From Hyphomonadaceae bacterium (GTDB taxonomy: Bacteria > Pseudomonadota > Alphaproteobacteria > Caulobacterales > Aquidulcibacteraceae): a stretch of DNA of 64,000 bases. Location of the stretch: assembly GCA_019636095.1 (NCBI GenBank), contig JAHBYF010000003.1, forward strand, positions 372,001 through 436,000, read 5' to 3'. Within the stretch, counting starts at the first letter, position 1. Every line of letters starts with the position of its first letter. A model generated the notes under the pieces. That model was not told where the DNA came from and searched no databases. It was given only the letters and a program-made list of their open reading frames with translations. The position numbers were made by a program, and so were the translations under genes. Shown here piece after piece: positions 7,609-15,505 of this stretch.

Positions 7609-8277
7609 CTACTTGATGTAACCTCCGACAAACTGCGCTGCTTCGTCATCAGCAACGATTTCCAGGACGTCCGCCGGCAGCACGCGGGATTGAATCTCTT
7701 CGATTTGTTCGGCGGGCGCCGTGAGCCACTCGGATCGCTCTTCTTCGGTCGTTAGTACCACCGGCATCGCCTTGGCATGCACAGGACGCACGAGATCGTT
7801 TGCGTCGGTTGTCAGAAAGCTAAACAAGAGATGCTCGCCAACGTTCGGTTCCTTCTTCGAACCATAGTCTCCCGACCATGTCCGCCAGATGCCTGCAAAC
7901 GCCAACATCGATCGATCAGGTGAAGCAAACCATCGGATGACCTTGGCTCCCTTAGGAGACGCGTCCTCGTATTCCGAGAAAGCGGTGAATGGCACCAAGC
8001 ATCGATGTGCAGGACCAAGTAGCGGACGCCAGTGAGCGCTTTTCAAGTTTCGAATGTTTGTGACCGGTGCGCCGCCAAACTGCGGCGGGCCAGGAAGACC
8101 CCATCGCATTCGGGACCACTGAAGCTGCTCGTCTTCATTCGGGTGGATCACTGGGCCGATGCTCTTCGGGAAGACCTCTAGGATCGTGTTGATCCTGTTC
8201 TCGCTGAATTCTTCGAAGCCGTAGTACTCGCGCTCAAGCCCCGCTTTTCGGATATCGGAAGCGTAGCGATTGCACAT
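7609..8277 (-). CDS. SRAP-domain protein (YedK/HMCES family)
   Basis: A 222-aa protein that senses abasic sites in single-stranded DNA through a covalent thiazolidine link. The start was set at ATG 8277, giving MCNRYAS: after Met removal Cys2 becomes the N-terminal nucleophile, which is essential in this family. The longer upstream frame is ignored for that reason. Further family features are TNIRN (DNA-binding Asn/Arg), RCLVPFTAFSEYE (active-site Glu) and PVHAKAMPVVL (active-site His). Length is typical. SRAP genes are common on phages and islands, where they may protect or process replicating DNA. Confidence 0.9.
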   Translation of the reverse strand: MCNRYASDIRKAGLEREYYGFEEFSENRINTILEVFPKSIGPVIHPNEDEQLQWSRMRWGLPGPPQFGGAPVTNIRNLKSAHWRPLLGPAHRCLVPFTAFSEYEDASPKGAKVIRWFASPDRSMLAFAGIWRTWSGDYGSKKEPNVGEHLLFSFLTTDANDLVRPVHAKAMPVVLTTEEERSEWLTAPAEQIEEIQSRVLPADVLEIVADDEAAQFVGGYIK

Positions 8278-8305
8278 CGGTGCGGCTCCTGTGTTCGCGA
8301 TCTGA

Positions 8306-8614
8306 CTACACCAATCGCTTCTGCGCCACGAGCGGTCCGATAAGTGGATATCCAGATTCTGGCGGACCACCGCTCCGCTCAGATGACGGTCGATTATCAG
8401 ACCACGCCATGATCGAGCCCATTCGTTCACCACAGGCCGTGCACGTGAGCGACCGAGCGATGTCACGTGTCCAAGTGCCAACGCCCCAAGTCTTCACGAC
8501 GTCGGCCCACAGCATCACGACGGTGCGCTTACACGAGAGACATGAGAGATAGAGGCCAAGAACGCCGTTGGTCTCGGTAATCCGATAGCCCCGTTCCTTG
8601 CTGTCGTAATCCAT
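8306..8614 (-). CDS. Small zinc-ribbon-like protein
   Basis: A 102-aa product with two CxxC knuckles, SCLSCKR near residue 30 and LTCTACGER near residue 60, spaced as in a zinc ribbon. The N-terminus GVLGLYLSCLSC.. and the pattern of an RDIARSLTC helix before the second knuckle resemble small zinc-ribbon proteins common in Rhizobiales and their phages. The C-terminal ~30 residues are low in structure. It lies 28 bp upstream of the SRAP gene on the same strand. Function unknown. Confidence 0.5.
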   Translation of the reverse strand: MDYDSKERGYRITETNGVLGLYLSCLSCKRTVVMLWADVVKTWGVGTWTRDIARSLTCTACGERMGSIMAWSDNRPSSERSGGPPESGYPLIGPLVAQKRLV

Positions 8615-8710
8615 CGTCGGCTCCAGGCCGACCCGAACCCCGCCGATGGCATAATCGCTATGCCTGCGTGCCGCAAACCCTTCACCCCGGTGCGAAGCCC
8701 GACGCGAGTT

Positions 8711-9409
8711 CTATGCCGGCTCCGCCGTCACAGCATCGAAAGTGGTGTTATCGACAGACGGCGGCTGGGCGGTTGTCGTGATCGTGGAGCAGTCCAGGAC
8801 GCCTAGCCGATCGACCATCTCCCAGATACTGGGCGACCCCAAGTGCGGCAGCAGCGCTAGAGCAGCCTCCATGGTAAGCGACTTCAGTTTCAGATAGCGC
8901 TCAGACCATACGCCGCCGTCTCGCTCTGGAGTATGCAGACAATCACCCCACGGCGGACACTGGCACATCTCGTCACTGGCCTTCTTCCGTGCCTTTTCGC
9001 GGAGCGCGTGCAAACCGCTTTTCATCGACTTCACCGGACCAGAACGCGGTGACGCCACTTTCTTGGCGACGATCTTGGGCTTCATGTGGTCAACGATGTC
9101 CCAGAAGGCGGGTCGATCTCTCACATTGTAGAGCCCCATGGCTTCCACACCGCGAACACCTTCAAGCTTGTTCGCTCGCTTCAGCCATTGATCCGGGCAA
9201 GCGCATGACGACAATTGTGCTTGTACTCTCGCTTCTCGCGCCAGCTTCGCCAGCGCATCGGTCACGAAGGAGCCAGAGGCACCGCTCGGTCCTTTTCTTT
9301 TCTTCCGCCTACTCTTGTAGCTCATAGTTCTCGTCCGCTGCTTCTCACGCATTCCGTTTTCGGAATCCCGTATCCCGCAGTGTCCGGCATCCTCCGAACC
9401 GTGAGCCAA
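8711..9409 (-). CDS. Uncharacterised protein with internally repeated CxCP...FWD-type module
   Basis: I do not recognise a family. The likely start is ATG 9325 (MSYKSRRKKRKG, a basic tail); the frame is open to ATG 9409. Two similar halves can be seen. The first has SSCACPDQWLKRANKLEG.. ending PAFWDIVDHMK. The second has EMCQCPPWGDC.. SERYLKLKSL.. ending PSIWEMVDRLG. Each half has a CxCP start, a helical segment and an aromatic [FI]W-x-x-VD end, suggesting an internal duplication that may bind metal or nucleic acid. It is on the same strand as the zinc-ribbon and SRAP genes, so the three may be co-transcribed. Confidence 0.45.
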   Translation of the reverse strand: MAHGSEDAGHCGIRDSENGMREKQRTRTMSYKSRRKKRKGPSGASGSFVTDALAKLAREARVQAQLSSCACPDQWLKRANKLEGVRGVEAMGLYNVRDRPAFWDIVDHMKPKIVAKKVASPRSGPVKSMKSGLHALREKARKKASDEMCQCPPWGDCLHTPERDGGVWSERYLKLKSLTMEAALALLPHLGSPSIWEMVDRLGVLDCSTITTTAQPPSVDNTTFDAVTAEPA

Positions 9410-9459
9410 TCATAAAAACCAAGATCAAGAACACTTGGTAATCAGAAGAGGCTCTGTTC

Positions 9460-9645
9460 ATGTCTGATGAGAGTCATCGGCACGAAGGTTCGCCCGTTAG
9501 GGCGGACCGAGTGGCCGTGTCTGGCGGCGGCGTAGCCGTTGTCAGACCCAACTCTTATGAACCATGTGGTCCAGTTGAACCCAACGATGCCAACACCTTC
9601 ATACCCGCTGTCTTCACTCGGTCAGAACCAGTAGGCTCTGGGTGA
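9460..9645 (+). CDS. Doubtful small ORF (61 aa)
   Basis: ATG 9460 has AGAGG eight bases upstream (GAAGAGGCTCTGTTC) and reads to TGA 9643-9645. The product (MSDESHRHEGSPVRADRVAV..) has no recognisable domain, signal peptide or hydrophobic segment. It is reported only because it has a plausible ribosome site in an otherwise empty stretch. Confidence 0.25.
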   Translation: MSDESHRHEGSPVRADRVAVSGGGVAVVRPNSYEPCGPVEPNDANTFIPAVFTRSEPVGSG

Positions 9646-9817
9646 AGTCCAACGATGTCCACCTTCCATCAGTCTTGCGACATCAGGAACTCGACATGAA
9701 CCGGATCGGCAGAATTCCACTGCGCTAACCGGTCGATCCATTCGTCAAGACGAATGTGTGCTGGGAATTACGAGCACCTTTTACGGTTGGTCAGACCGGC
9801 CCGGCTATCAACACAAG

Positions 9818-9838
9818 ATCATCTTATGGATGATCTCC
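9818..9838. repeat. Perfect 8-bp inverted repeat (hairpin/operator candidate)
   Basis: AGATCATC and GATGATCT flank a 5-base loop TTATG. No T-run follows on either strand, so it is not a typical terminator. The left part extends to ACAAGATCATC, an 11-mer found again in the hairpin at 13853-13871. Confidence 0.5.
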
Positions 9839-10470
9839 GCTCGATAGTGCGTGTATCAAACCCGCCCGTAGGCCTTGCGATCCGATACCTGTGACACCTT
9901 CCCTCTCGGGATTAGCGCCATCGCGGAAGCGCTAGTCTTCCGCCACTGTTAACTCGTATGCCCAGGACCTCGATCGAAGAGGCTACCCGGCGGTTGGGAG
10001 AATGCCGACCGAAGTCGAACACGTCTTTCCCGCCCAGCACATGCCCTGAACATTCATCGTTGAATCGAATTCGACTAGGGCGCTTCGAACCTGAAGGTAG
10101 TTATACACCAAGCGACACCCGATTCGCATTCGACACGTCCGGCGCAGCAAAAGTTTTTTCCGTAGGAGTGCAACGGGCGTTGCGCGGCTACTGAGCGGGC
10201 GGCGATGACAGCCTGAGACGGGCACCAAGCCGATCCGAATTGGTCTCCTACGGCCTCCTAAGCGGTTTATGACGGCGCTTCGAGTGTCATCGGTTGCCGA
10301 TGTCGAAACTCCGGCGACAAAGCGTCATTCTCTCCACGTGCATGAGCATCGCGAGCATCGCCCAGCGTGATCTCTGTCCGCTCTGTCCGCATCCTGCTCG
10401 TCGGCAAAGTCATCGGTTCGCGCAAAGCACAAAGACTTCGCGTACGCGATCGACGCCTTTCGAGACGAGA

Positions 10471-10935
10471 TCATTGGATTGTCTTGGCAATCGCCAATTC
10501 CAGCGCCCGTTCGATCTCAGCAGATTCAGCCCGAACTCTGTCCGCTTTGTCCGTGTCGATGCCGAGCTTTTCTGACGCGTTCGCTCCCATCACCGCACAG
10601 GCCACCACGTCGAGCGTGGTGAGATAGATGGTTCGTGTTCGGCTGTGTCCCACCCGCTCGGTTTCCACCAAGACAAGTCCAGCGTTTGAAAGTGCGGCTT
10701 TCAATCCACTCAGGACCTGACCCATTCCGCTCGGCGTTTGCACGGCAAGACGACGATCGTTGGGGAAAAGACGCTTCAGTTCTTCAACAAGCTGCGACGA
10801 TGTCCCTTCCCATTCCGATCGCCCCGCCATCAACGTACAGATAGCACGGCCTGTGCGACTGCGCCGAATGGTGGCTTTGTCCCGGTTATGTTCGCCAAAG
10901 CGAATGCTGCCCTTCGGGCTCTCGTTAGAATTCAT
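10471..10935 (-). CDS. Phage-type winged-helix protein (replication-gene C-terminal-like)
   Basis: A 154-aa protein. Start ATG 10935 overlaps the upstream stop as ATGA (10932-10935), which argues against the longer frame to 11010. Residues about 40-110 read as a winged-helix module: WEGTSSQLVEELKRLFPNDR, then PSGMGQVLSGLKAALSNAGL, then VETERVGHSRTRTIYL. This pattern is found at the C-terminus of phage and island replicative ATPases/primases. Here it stands alone, so it may be a DNA-binding remnant or an independent regulator. The C-terminus is a charged helix. Family placement is by pattern only. Confidence 0.5.
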   Translation of the reverse strand: MNSNESPKGSIRFGEHNRDKATIRRSRTGRAICTLMAGRSEWEGTSSQLVEELKRLFPNDRRLAVQTPSGMGQVLSGLKAALSNAGLVLVETERVGHSRTRTIYLTTLDVVACAVMGANASEKLGIDTDKADRVRAESAEIERALELAIAKTIQ

Positions 10936-11666
10936 GGTTTTGACGTTTGTCTCATGAGCGAACGGTTGATCTTGCCATTCCACTCCACTCGAACGATCGG
11001 GGTCTGACAAAATTGACCAAGCGGGAGATGGCGACCAATGATGCTGTGAACCAACTCGCCGTTCAGCGGTGCACGACCATCAAGCTTCACAAGCTCGTCT
11101 GCGACGTCTTCGACCGCCGCCCAAACATTGGGTTGCCGCATGATTTCCCTGGTGCTGTGCCAGATGCTGCCCGCAGCGCTGCAACGCTTCTGTTCATTTT
11201 CGAAGAACGGACGAAGAGCGTCGTCCGCGTCTTCCATGTCTGTGCTGCCGCTCATTGGAAAATTGATTTCGTCGAACTCATCACCGCAGCCAAGAAGCTC
11301 AACCTGGGCGAACGGGCCTGCGCCAATCGAGAAAACACGGTTGACGGCTTGTGCGAAACGGCTCGCGCGTTTTTGAGGGTGTTGAATCAGATCGCGCGCA
11401 ATCATTTCAGCGGATTGGCTGCCGAAAGAAGTCTGGCATAGACCCAACACCGTCAGCGGGCGATTGTGACGATCGTGCACGAGGGTTGGCTGCGCGAATG
11501 CGCGAACATCAAAACAGCGCGCACCGAACAGCCCGACATCAGCCACTGCGTGGCCGGCCTCATGGTAGGCGCTCCGCGTCAGTTGATCGGGTTCGACACC
11601 ATCTATCGAATTCGACGACGATATCTTCTCTGCGTCATCGGTCACAATCTCATCCTTCTGTTCCAC
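10932..11666 (-). CDS. HEAGH-motif metallopeptidase-like protein (FtsH-peptidase-like)
   Basis: A 244-aa product starting with GTG 11666 (AGGGG about 7 bases upstream). Near residue 35 it has RSAYHEAGHAVADV, the HExxH zinc motif in the exact form AxHEAGHA seen in FtsH (M41) peptidases, but no AAA+ ATPase domain precedes it. The following region has acidic residues (CGDEFDEINF, DMEDADDAL) that could supply a third ligand. ATP-free M41-like proteins of this size are known from phages and islands. Translationally coupled to the winged-helix gene. Proteolytic activity is inferred. Confidence 0.6.
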   Translation of the reverse strand: MEQKDEIVTDDAEKISSSNSIDGVEPDQLTRSAYHEAGHAVADVGLFGARCFDVRAFAQPTLVHDRHNRPLTVLGLCQTSFGSQSAEMIARDLIQHPQKRASRFAQAVNRVFSIGAGPFAQVELLGCGDEFDEINFPMSGSTDMEDADDALRPFFENEQKRCSAAGSIWHSTREIMRQPNVWAAVEDVADELVKLDGRAPLNGELVHSIIGRHLPLGQFCQTPIVRVEWNGKINRSLMRQTSKP

Positions 11667-11825
11667 AAGTGCACCCCTGTTCTTGGCGGCAGCGAATCAC
11701 TCCGCAAACCGAGTAATCGCGCGCTGCTCTGAACAATCCATGGATCGTCTGGACACCTTGGCTCGGCACAGCGGGCCACAACTCCGGCGTGCTCCGAGGT
11801 TCAACTCGGGCTCGAGAAGTGCCTG

Positions 11826-12085
11826 CTAGCGGCCCGGCGGCGCGAACGCCTCGAACAGCGCGCCGGTTGATGTCGGCAGCGGTGACGCTGTGATCGGTTC
11901 GAACACCCTCTTGCACAGAAACCGGATCGTCGTCGCGAATTCTGGATAATTGTCGAAGGCTTCCACCAACGCGTGGCTCGAACCAGATTCACGACGTGAC
12001 TCAGTTCGCGGTCCGAATCGATTTCGATCAGCGCCGCCCTGAAGACAGTCTCAGGTCCATCGAGGATCGAGTGTTCTAGCGTCAT
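11826..12085 (-). pseudogene. Frameshifted short paralogue of the protein at 13165-13626
   Basis: From ATG 12085 the frame reads MTLEHSILDGPETVFRAALI.. to HVVNLVRAT, then runs into arginine-rich nonsense. In another frame of the same strand the sequence continues sensibly as ALVEAFDNYPEFATTIRFLC, then KRVFEPITASPLP.., ending EAFAPPGR with TAG at 11826-11828. This second part parallels the C-terminus of the protein at 13165-13626 (ALSEAFRDDSEFVATVKMLC, RRVFEP, ETFAVPGR). The frame change lies near 11970-11980. It therefore appears to be a truncated, frameshifted copy of a small island family. No function is known. Confidence 0.6.
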
Positions 12086-12106
12086 GGGAACGCCTACGGC
12101 AGGTCC

Positions 12107-12445
12107 TCAGTTCACCCGGACAACTCCCTCGCCCAATGCGCGCTTGACCGCAGCCATAAAGGCATCGAGCGTCCAAGTGGCGGCGCCCTGCCATTCCCCT
12201 GCGATTAGCGCCGCCTCCGTTTCCGAGACATTGGTTACGGTGAAGCACGCGATCACGCGACCATCGCCACAAACAAAGCGAACCGTGCGGCTGGCATCCT
12301 GATAATCCGAAGTGCGGCCTCGGCCATGATGGGCGTGAATCTGGGCGCCAATGTCACTCGGAAGAGGTTGAAGAAAGTGCTTCATGGCCTTTTTGTCGCT
12401 CAGACGAGCGAACGCGCTGAACAGTTGCTTCTCGTGGGTGATCAT
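12107..12445 (-). CDS. Hypothetical protein (112 aa)
   Basis: I do not recognise a family. The start was taken at ATG 12445 (MITHEKQLFSAFARLSDKKA); ATG 12481 or 12544 would extend it. The body is an alpha/beta mix: HFLQPLPSDIGAQIHAHHGR, then FVCGDGRVIACFTVTNVSE, then a C-terminal helix TLDAFMAAVKRALGEGV. No membrane segment or catalytic motif is seen. It lies 21 bp upstream of the frameshifted copy at 11826-12085 on the same strand. Confidence 0.45.
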   Translation of the reverse strand: MITHEKQLFSAFARLSDKKAMKHFLQPLPSDIGAQIHAHHGRGRTSDYQDASRTVRFVCGDGRVIACFTVTNVSETEAALIAGEWQGAATWTLDAFMAAVKRALGEGVVRVN

Positions 12446-12545
12446 CGTTGTGGACTCCGACTTCAGTTCTTGAACGTCCATCCCACTCCGTGAACGCGTA
12501 GCAGCGATCCGATCGACGCTGCTTCGTTCACGACTCACGTTCAAA

Positions 12546-13164
12546 GCGGGGCGGCGTGTACGACCACTCTATCGTCGGTGTCTAGTCCCCTAATCCGCAC
12601 TAACGCGGAGCACGACGCTCAACGTGCTGCGACGCGGCGCGCAATCACAACGCCCGCAATACGGATGAGAAATTACTCTTCGCACGTTGAAGAGTGTGCG
12701 CGCGAACGCCCCCACAGTAGTTTCAATCGAACCACTTGAGACGTCAGTGCGACTTCGGCGGTGAGCGAACTACGGATTAACTCCAGATTTCACGACTTCG
12801 GAGCGGCGATCATCCGGAAAAGCCGACAAGAGGGCATCGCGGAAAGCGCCGAACGGCGAGTATCTTGTTGTGAAACTCTGGTTGTGATCGCCCGGATTAC
12901 TGAAGCGAGGAAGATTGGCGTTGAACGAATACGAGGTTTCGGCGCAATCCGAATTACCATTGCGTCTGCTAGTCGCGTCGCAAAAACTTCCTCAACGAGG
13001 CGTTTGCCGCCGCTTTAGAAACGCACCATCTGCGATCGGCGGGAGCGAAAATCGCGACCAGATTATCTTTCGGTAACCTGGACTTTAGGTCAGCTACAGC
13101 GCCCGTTGTTGAAGCCTCGAGACATGCGTTTCGACTTTTTCGAATCACGACGCGGCTAAGCAGC
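12546..13164. other. About 620 bp without a convincing gene
   Basis: A frame at 12761-13018 (+) has no start signal or motif and is taken as chance. A 7-bp perfect inverted repeat (ACTCTTC / GAAGAGT, 12675-12695) is the only structure I see. The segment separates two minus-strand gene groups and may hold the promoter of the 12107-12445 gene. Confidence 0.4.
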
Positions 13165-13626
13165 CTAACGGCCCGGTACGGCGAAGGTCTCGAACCGCGT
13201 AGTTGCTGAGGGCGGCGATAGCGTCGATGACGTTACTGGCGTCGGCTCGAAGACGCGCCGGCAAAGCATCTTCACCGTCGCCACAAACTCTGAATCATCG
13301 CGAAACGCTTCTGACAGTGCGTCGATTGCCGGACGCCGGGCGCCACGAATGAGCCACACGATGCACACCGCCGCCGCCGAAGCCGGTGACAAGCATTGCG
13401 CCAAAGCGCTGCCGATCGACCGTCCATCGCCTTTGCGGCTCGCTACAGAAGCGATCGCGTCGGCGTGGTCGGGCAACGCTGTGGCGACCAAGCCCTCTGC
13501 GGCGTGGGCATAGATGTTGGCCTGTTCGGTTTGACCGGCCCGCCGTGCGGCAAGGTGGCCGTCGATCAAGAAGCGGAATTCAATAGAAGCGATTACTTCT
13601 TCGGAAATACTACAGCGGTCCGTCAT
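13165..13626 (-). CDS. Hypothetical island protein (153 aa), intact paralogue
   Basis: Family unknown. It is an all-helical protein with an Ala-rich centre (AEGLVATALPDHADAIAS, ALAQCLSPASAAAVCIVWLI) and a C-terminus AFRDDSEFVATVKMLCRRVFEP..ETFAVPGR. The C-terminal ~60 residues are matched by the frameshifted gene at 11826-12085, so the island carries two copies, one broken. The helix repeats and the hydrophobic AAAVCIVWLI core resemble small structural or regulatory island proteins, but no domain can be named. Start ATG 13626. Confidence 0.5.
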   Translation of the reverse strand: MTDRCSISEEVIASIEFRFLIDGHLAARRAGQTEQANIYAHAAEGLVATALPDHADAIASVASRKGDGRSIGSALAQCLSPASAAAVCIVWLIRGARRPAIDALSEAFRDDSEFVATVKMLCRRVFEPTPVTSSTLSPPSATTRFETFAVPGR

Positions 13627-14039
13627 GCTGTATTTAACGGATCAAGTTTCACGCGATCGCCGACCTGATGATCGCTTGATGAGCGCCGACACGAAACATC
13701 CCCGGCACGATCGAAATCCCATCTAACTCTGGTGGGCGGCCAGCAGACCCGCGTAGTTCGCAAGCAGATCAAAGTAACCTCGGGCTGACCGACACCGTGG
13801 TTCACACGGGAATTTCTATCGATCTACATAGCGAAATTTTTTCAACTTCGCCGTGATGACAAGATCATCACGAACCTTATCTGCCGGGCAAAATCGAAAG
13901 CCCCTCGATCGACTTAAAGTCGATCCGTTTCTTCAGCAATTCAGTATCCGACTTAAAGTCATCTATGTGCGATTTCTTTGGTTTTGCTTGGGTGCCGCGT
14001 GGACGATGCGGGCCACGCAGTGTAAACATTGGCTTCACG
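13627..14039. promoter_or_regulatory. Control region upstream of the integrase operon
   Basis: No coding frame with support. The region contains an AT-rich stretch near 13830-13850, a perfect hairpin GTGATGA-CAAGA-TCATCAC (13853-13871), and two copies of CGACTTAAAGTC (13910-13921 and 13949-13960). The first copy is the centre of a 19-bp perfect palindrome (13907-13925). These are good candidates for repressor or excisionase sites controlling the small gene and integrase downstream. Confidence 0.5.
13907..13925. promoter_or_regulatory. 19-bp palindrome, putative operator
   Basis: GATCGACTT-A-AAGTCGATC is a perfect inverted repeat with a one-base centre. Its core CGACTTAAAGTC recurs 39 bp downstream at 13949-13960. 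Paired sites in front of an integrase gene suggest dimeric repressor binding. Inferred from symmetry only. Confidence 0.5.
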
Positions 14040-14276
14040 ATGACAACGAACAGCAAGCGACCGAAGAAGTGGTCTCCCATGCGAATGACGGAGCAAATCT
14101 TCAAAATCGCTACGGCCCACCAGATGTCCGTCGCTGGCGTTGAGGTCGATCTGAACCGCAACGTCATCGCCATACGCATCACACCGCCGCCAGCTATAAC
14201 GATTAACGAAGCACAACAGTCAGATGAAGCGCTCGCCGCCTGGAAAGTTCAGCACAGCCCTCCCCGGTATCCATAA
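14040..14276 (+). CDS. Small phage-type protein upstream of integrase (78 aa)
   Basis: Start ATG 14040 (MTTNSKRPKKWSPMRM); the frame is open further upstream to ATG 13965. The sequence TEQIFKIATAHQMSVAGVEVDLNRNVIAI follows the pattern of short proteins encoded just upstream of integrases in alphaproteobacterial phages and islands (helix, then GVEVxxDGxIxI strand). The 3' end overlaps the integrase by about 50 bases, so the two are probably one operon. It could be an excisionase partner or DNA-binding accessory; the role is not known. Confidence 0.55.
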   Translation: MTTNSKRPKKWSPMRMTEQIFKIATAHQMSVAGVEVDLNRNVIAIRITPPPAITINEAQQSDEALAAWKVQHSPPRYP

Positions 14277-15429
14277 GGTCTTTCGTCCGTTAGCTGCGGG
14301 CGGCGGGCGGCTGCATGTGTACGCAGCGCGAGGCGGACCATCGATCGCTGTGTTCGAAGCCGACAGCAAAGCCGATGCTCTAAAGCAGCTTCGGTCGCCA
14401 GAGGGTGCCGCTCGACTCGCCGGGGCGTACGCTGCTCAGACTCGTCTTCCTGAGAAATCCGACACCCTGGCCGACATTCTCCATCTGTACGAAGCTAGCT
14501 CCAAGTTCACGAGAAAATCGGACTCGACGAAATCACGTGAGCGGGGTCCGCTGGAAGAAATTCGCCGTTCCAAGATGGGATCATTTCCGAAGAAGGCGCT
14601 AGCATCAAAGAACGCTCGCAGCGCTATCGAAGATTACCGAGACGAAGTTGGCGAACAGCGAGGCTTCCGTGCCGCTGACATTCGAGTAGGCTTGATCTCG
14701 AAAGCCCTATCCTGGGCGGTCCTGAAAGGACTGGCGCCGGCGAACCCCGCCTACGGTATCGAGCACCTTCACGACTCAGACCGCAGCGACATCATCTTCC
14801 TGCCGAAGGACCTGGACGCGTTCGAGGCCGAGGCACGAGCGCGTCGGAAGAAAAATCTCAAGAAAGGTGCCGCTGCGCCAGAAGACACGCCAGCCATCGT
14901 TTTGGCGCTGCTGCTCGTGTGCTTCACGGGCCTACGTCGTGAAGACATTTGCTTGCTCACCTGGAAGAGCGTTGGAAAAAACGTGATCCAGGTGAAACCG
15001 CTGAAATCTGTTCGCCGTGCTCGAACATCAAGGAGATCGAGAGACGCTCGACCGGCAAACATCCCGATCACGCCAGAGCTACGGGCAGTCCTCAACAAGT
15101 GTGATCCGGGTGACGGGAAGCGTGGGCCGTGGGTGCTCACTTCGACAAATGGCGGACGCTTCACCCCTTCTGGACTTACCTCCAGTTTCATCAAAGTTCG
15201 GGACGCCGCCAACATTGTTGACGAAGATGGTCGCAAGAAGCGCCTACACGACGCACGCGGCACCTTCGTGACCAATATGCGAGCGAACGGATTCTCCGTA
15301 GACGACATCGCTGAAATGGTTGGTTGGAGCAAAGACGAAGTGGACAAGATCGCCAAGAAGTATCTCGACGCGGAACACATCGCGGTGAAGCGGATTGAGC
15401 GTATTCTCAAGAACGATTCAGGGACGTAG
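14224..15429 (+). CDS. int: Tyrosine recombinase / phage integrase
   Basis: A 401-aa site-specific recombinase. The N-terminus (GIHKVFRPLAAGGGRLHVYAARGGP) is the short arm-binding beta domain of alphaproteobacterial phage integrases. The central helices form the core-binding domain (residues about 70-170). The catalytic domain shows the first Arg in CFTGLRREDICLL, the His-xx-Arg box in LHDARGTFVTNM, the second His/Trp position in MVGWSKDEVDK and the nucleophilic Tyr in IAKKYLDAEH. All catalytic residues appear intact. It ends 76 bp before tRNA-Gly, the likely attachment region, and marks the right edge of the island. Confidence 0.93.
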   Translation: MKRSPPGKFSTALPGIHKVFRPLAAGGGRLHVYAARGGPSIAVFEADSKADALKQLRSPEGAARLAGAYAAQTRLPEKSDTLADILHLYEASSKFTRKSDSTKSRERGPLEEIRRSKMGSFPKKALASKNARSAIEDYRDEVGEQRGFRAADIRVGLISKALSWAVLKGLAPANPAYGIEHLHDSDRSDIIFLPKDLDAFEAEARARRKKNLKKGAAAPEDTPAIVLALLLVCFTGLRREDICLLTWKSVGKNVIQVKPLKSVRRARTSRRSRDARPANIPITPELRAVLNKCDPGDGKRGPWVLTSTNGGRFTPSGLTSSFIKVRDAANIVDEDGRKKRLHDARGTFVTNMRANGFSVDDIAEMVGWSKDEVDKIAKKYLDAEHIAVKRIERILKNDSGT

Positions 15430-15505
15430 TTGTAAACGGCAATGTAAACGCCCCGCATTTGTTCTGTTGCGTCTGACACGAATTCCGTTATCCGTCAGCA
15501 CGTTC

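Larger units (their letters stand above)
9410..10470. other. About 1 kb with no convincing gene
   Basis: Short open frames exist on both strands, but none shows a family motif. A 61-codon frame at 9460-9645 (+) has an AGAGG eight bases before its ATG but only unstructured sequence. A 33-codon startless stretch at 9669-9767 (-) reads like a gene remnant. A perfect hairpin lies at 9818-9838. The region looks like decayed or regulatory island DNA. Confidence 0.5.

Noticed and set aside
9669..9767. Startless minus-strand frame reading like a protein tail (..RLDEWIDRLAQWNSAD..)
   Set aside because: Only 33 codons with a stop directly upstream and no continuation in any frame; could be a remnant but cannot be supported as a gene.
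9958..10194. 78-codon plus-strand frame
   Set aside because: Sequence is unstructured and there is no start signal.
12761..13018. 85-codon plus-strand frame
   Set aside because: No ribosome site, no domain-like sequence, and it lies in a low-coding gap.
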